Assembly (NCBI GenBank): GCA_963796705.1
Contig: CAWCMK010000008.1
Coordinates: 1 to 64,000, forward strand
DNA length: 64,000 nt
DNA from: VRUE01 sp963796705
GTDB taxonomy: Bacteria > Actinomycetota > Thermoleophilia > Solirubrobacterales > 70-9
Direction: 5' to 3'
In this document: positions 62,688 through 64,000 of the stretch, one piece after another
Layout: every line of letters begins with the position of its first letter
Position numbering within the stretch: position 1 is the first letter of the stretch
Position numbers and translations under genes: made by a program
The notes under the pieces: model-generated
Told to the model about the DNA's origin: nothing
The model's database searches: none
The model's input: only the letters and a program-made list of their open reading frames with translations

Positions 62688-64000
62688 GTGCCCGCCTACC
62701 ACCTGACGACCTTCGGCTGCCAGATGAACGTGCACGACTCCGAGCGCATGCGGGGCATGCTGGAGTCACTCGGCTATCGGGAGGCCGCCAGCCGCGAGGA
62801 GGCCGATCTGATCCTCTTCAACACCTGTTCGATCCGCGAGTCGGCCGACAACCGCTTCATCGGCCACCTGGGAGAGGCAAAGCGGCTGAAGTCCGAAGAC
62901 CCCGAGCGGCTGGTCGGGGTCGGCGGCTGCTGGGCGCAGTCGGTTAAGGAGGAGGTCTTCCGCCGCTTCCCGTTCGTCGACGTCGCCTTCGGTCCCGGGC
63001 AGATCCACAAGCTCGCCGAGTTCCTCAACTCGGAGCGCCTCACGGCGCAGGGCTACTTCGAGTTCGAGGACTTCTCCGGCCACCTGCCGGCCCACCGCGA
63101 GCGCCGATTCCAGGGCTGGCTGCAGATCTCCCAGGGATGCAACTGCCGCTGCTCCTATTGCATCGTGCCCTCGACCCGGGGCCGCGAGGTGAGTCGCGAC
63201 CCCGCCGAGCTGATCGCCGAGGCGCGGGCGCTGGCCGACGATGGGGTCCGCGAGCTGACCCTGCTGGGCCAGAACGTCAACAGCTACGGCCGCGACCTGC
63301 CCCCCGACTCTCGGATCGGCTTCTCGGAGCTGTTGGGACGGGTCGACGCCGTCGCCGGGATCGATCGCATTCGCTACACGAGTCCCCACCCCAAGGACAT
63401 GCGCGAGGACGTGATCCGCGCCCACGCCGAGCTGCCCTCGCTCTGCGAGCACATCCACCTGCCGCTGCAGTCGGGCTCCAGCGCGATCCTCAAACGGATG
63501 CGCCGCACCTATGACCGCCGCCGCTACATGGAGCGGGTCGCGCTGATCCGCGAGCGGCTGCCCGACTGCGCCCTGACGACCGACATCATCGTCGGCTTCC
63601 CCGGTGAGAGCGAGGCGGATTTCGAGGAGACGCTGGCGGTCGTCGAGGAGGTCGGCTATGACGGCGCCTTCACCTTCATCTTCTCCCCGCGCCGGGAAAC
63701 GGAGGCCTCAACTCTGGCGGGAGCCGTGCCCCACGGCCAAAAGCGGGAGCGGATGCAACGCCTGGTCGAGGTCGTGCAGCGGCGCGCCGCCGAGCGCGCG
63801 CAGCGCTTCGTGGGGCGCGAGCTCGAGGTGCTGGTCGAGGGGCCGAGCCGGACCGACCCGGCGAAGCTCCGCGGCCGCACCCGCCACAACAAGGCGGTCA
63901 ACTTTGAAGGGGTCGCCGAGCCCGGGCAGATGGTCGACGTGCAGATCACGACCGCGACCTCCCAGACGCTGGGCGGGGTGGCGGCGCTGATCCACTCGCG
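62688..64000 (+). CDS. miaB: MiaB, tRNA-2-methylthio-N6-(dimethylallyl)adenosine synthase (cut by window end)
   Basis: The visible 437 codons contain nearly the whole protein. The N-terminal UPF0004 domain has LTTFGCQMNVHDSERM, NTCSIRESADNRFIGHLGE and VGGCWAQ (three auxiliary-cluster cysteines). The radical-SAM cysteines lie in ISQGCNCRCSYCIVPSTRG (CxxxCxxC). LLGQNVNSYGRDLPPDS and HIHLPLQSGSSAILKRMRRT are MiaB-type. The TRAM domain starts near residue 375 and is truncated by the window end. It methylthiolates A37 of tRNAs. Start GTG 62688 behind GGGGGAG. Confidence 0.95.
   Translation, partial: MPAYHLTTFGCQMNVHDSERMRGMLESLGYREAASREEADLILFNTCSIRESADNRFIGHLGEAKRLKSEDPERLVGVGGCWAQSVKEEVFRRFPFVDVAFGPGQIHKLAEFLNSERLTAQGYFEFEDFSGHLPAHRERRFQGWLQISQGCNCRCSYCIVPSTRGREVSRDPAELIAEARALADDGVRELTLLGQNVNSYGRDLPPDSRIGFSELLGRVDAVAGIDRIRYTSPHPKDMREDVIRAHAELPSLCEHIHLPLQSGSSAILKRMRRTYDRRRYMERVALIRERLPDCALTTDIIVGFPGESEADFEETLAVVEEVGYDGAFTFIFSPRRETEASTLAGAVPHGQKRERMQRLVEVVQRRAAERAQRFVGRELEVLVEGPSRTDPAKLRGRTRHNKAVNFEGVAEPGQMVDVQITTATSQTLGGVAALIHS

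Overview
The window is one contiguous piece of a very GC-rich chromosome. Several features point to a deep-branching actinobacterium, and Thermoleophilia (Solirubrobacterales-like) is my best guess. These are the actinobacterial mihF-gmk-rpoZ-coaBC cluster, PyrR acting at a ribosome-binding site, an actinobacterial-type Ap4A phosphorylase, dapB-dapA-rnj, many GTG/TTG starts, start codons 6-12 bases behind a TAGGNT or TANNNT box (probably leaderless mRNAs), and large secreted repeat proteins. The taxonomy is inference; no rRNA is present.

Layout. 0-7 kb: the start of a SWIM/SNF2 helicase gene (cut by the window edge), a decayed IS1634-like transposase, a Ddn-like reductase, and a minus-strand run of CorA, HIT, phosphomannomutase and a metallo-beta-lactamase-fold hydrolase. 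7.2-11.4 kb: a SAM-I riboswitch with its own terminator controlling a threonine-synthase-like gene coupled to a CysO-like sulfur carrier, then a two-gene NDP-sugar pair and a SRAP (HMCES/YedK) gene. 11.4-15.4 kb: an accessory patch with a PIN-toxin fragment, an intact RES/Xre toxin-antitoxin pair, a broken HicA toxin, an HTH protein and a frameshifted gene. 15.5-22 kb: small secreted/NTF2-like genes, TetR, tRNA-Arg(CCG), a secreted beta-propeller protein, RNase Z and an alpha/beta hydrolase.

22-31 kb is the pyrimidine operon pyrR-pyrB-pyrC-carA-carB-pyrK-pyrD, with overlapping stop/start codons throughout and a PyrR-binding hairpin at its head; pyrF is not here. 31-33.6 kb is mihF-gmk-rpoZ-coaBC. 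33.6-40.8 kb is rimP-nusA-infB-rbfA-nrnA-truB-ribF, headed by a terminator-like hairpin. rimP is half length, and nusA carries a 39-bp triplicated repeat with a one-base frameshift. 40.8-49 kb is rpsO, a peroxiredoxin, a DsbA-like protein, pnp, an M16 peptidase, dapB, dapA and rnj. 49-51.3 kb is a minus-strand two-component system. 51.4-64 kb is ftsK, a rodZ-like gene, cinA, a 1,472-residue FG-GAP repeat protein, thpR, recA, a membrane cupredoxin and miaB (cut by the window end).

The most interesting unit is the SAM riboswitch -> 'threonine synthase' -> CysO-like carrier operon at 7.18-8.89 kb. Control by SAM and coupling to a ubiquitin-like protein ending in Gly-Gly suggest that the enzyme makes homocysteine for methionine using a protein thiocarboxylate, rather than making threonine. 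That is a hypothesis built from the sequence context.
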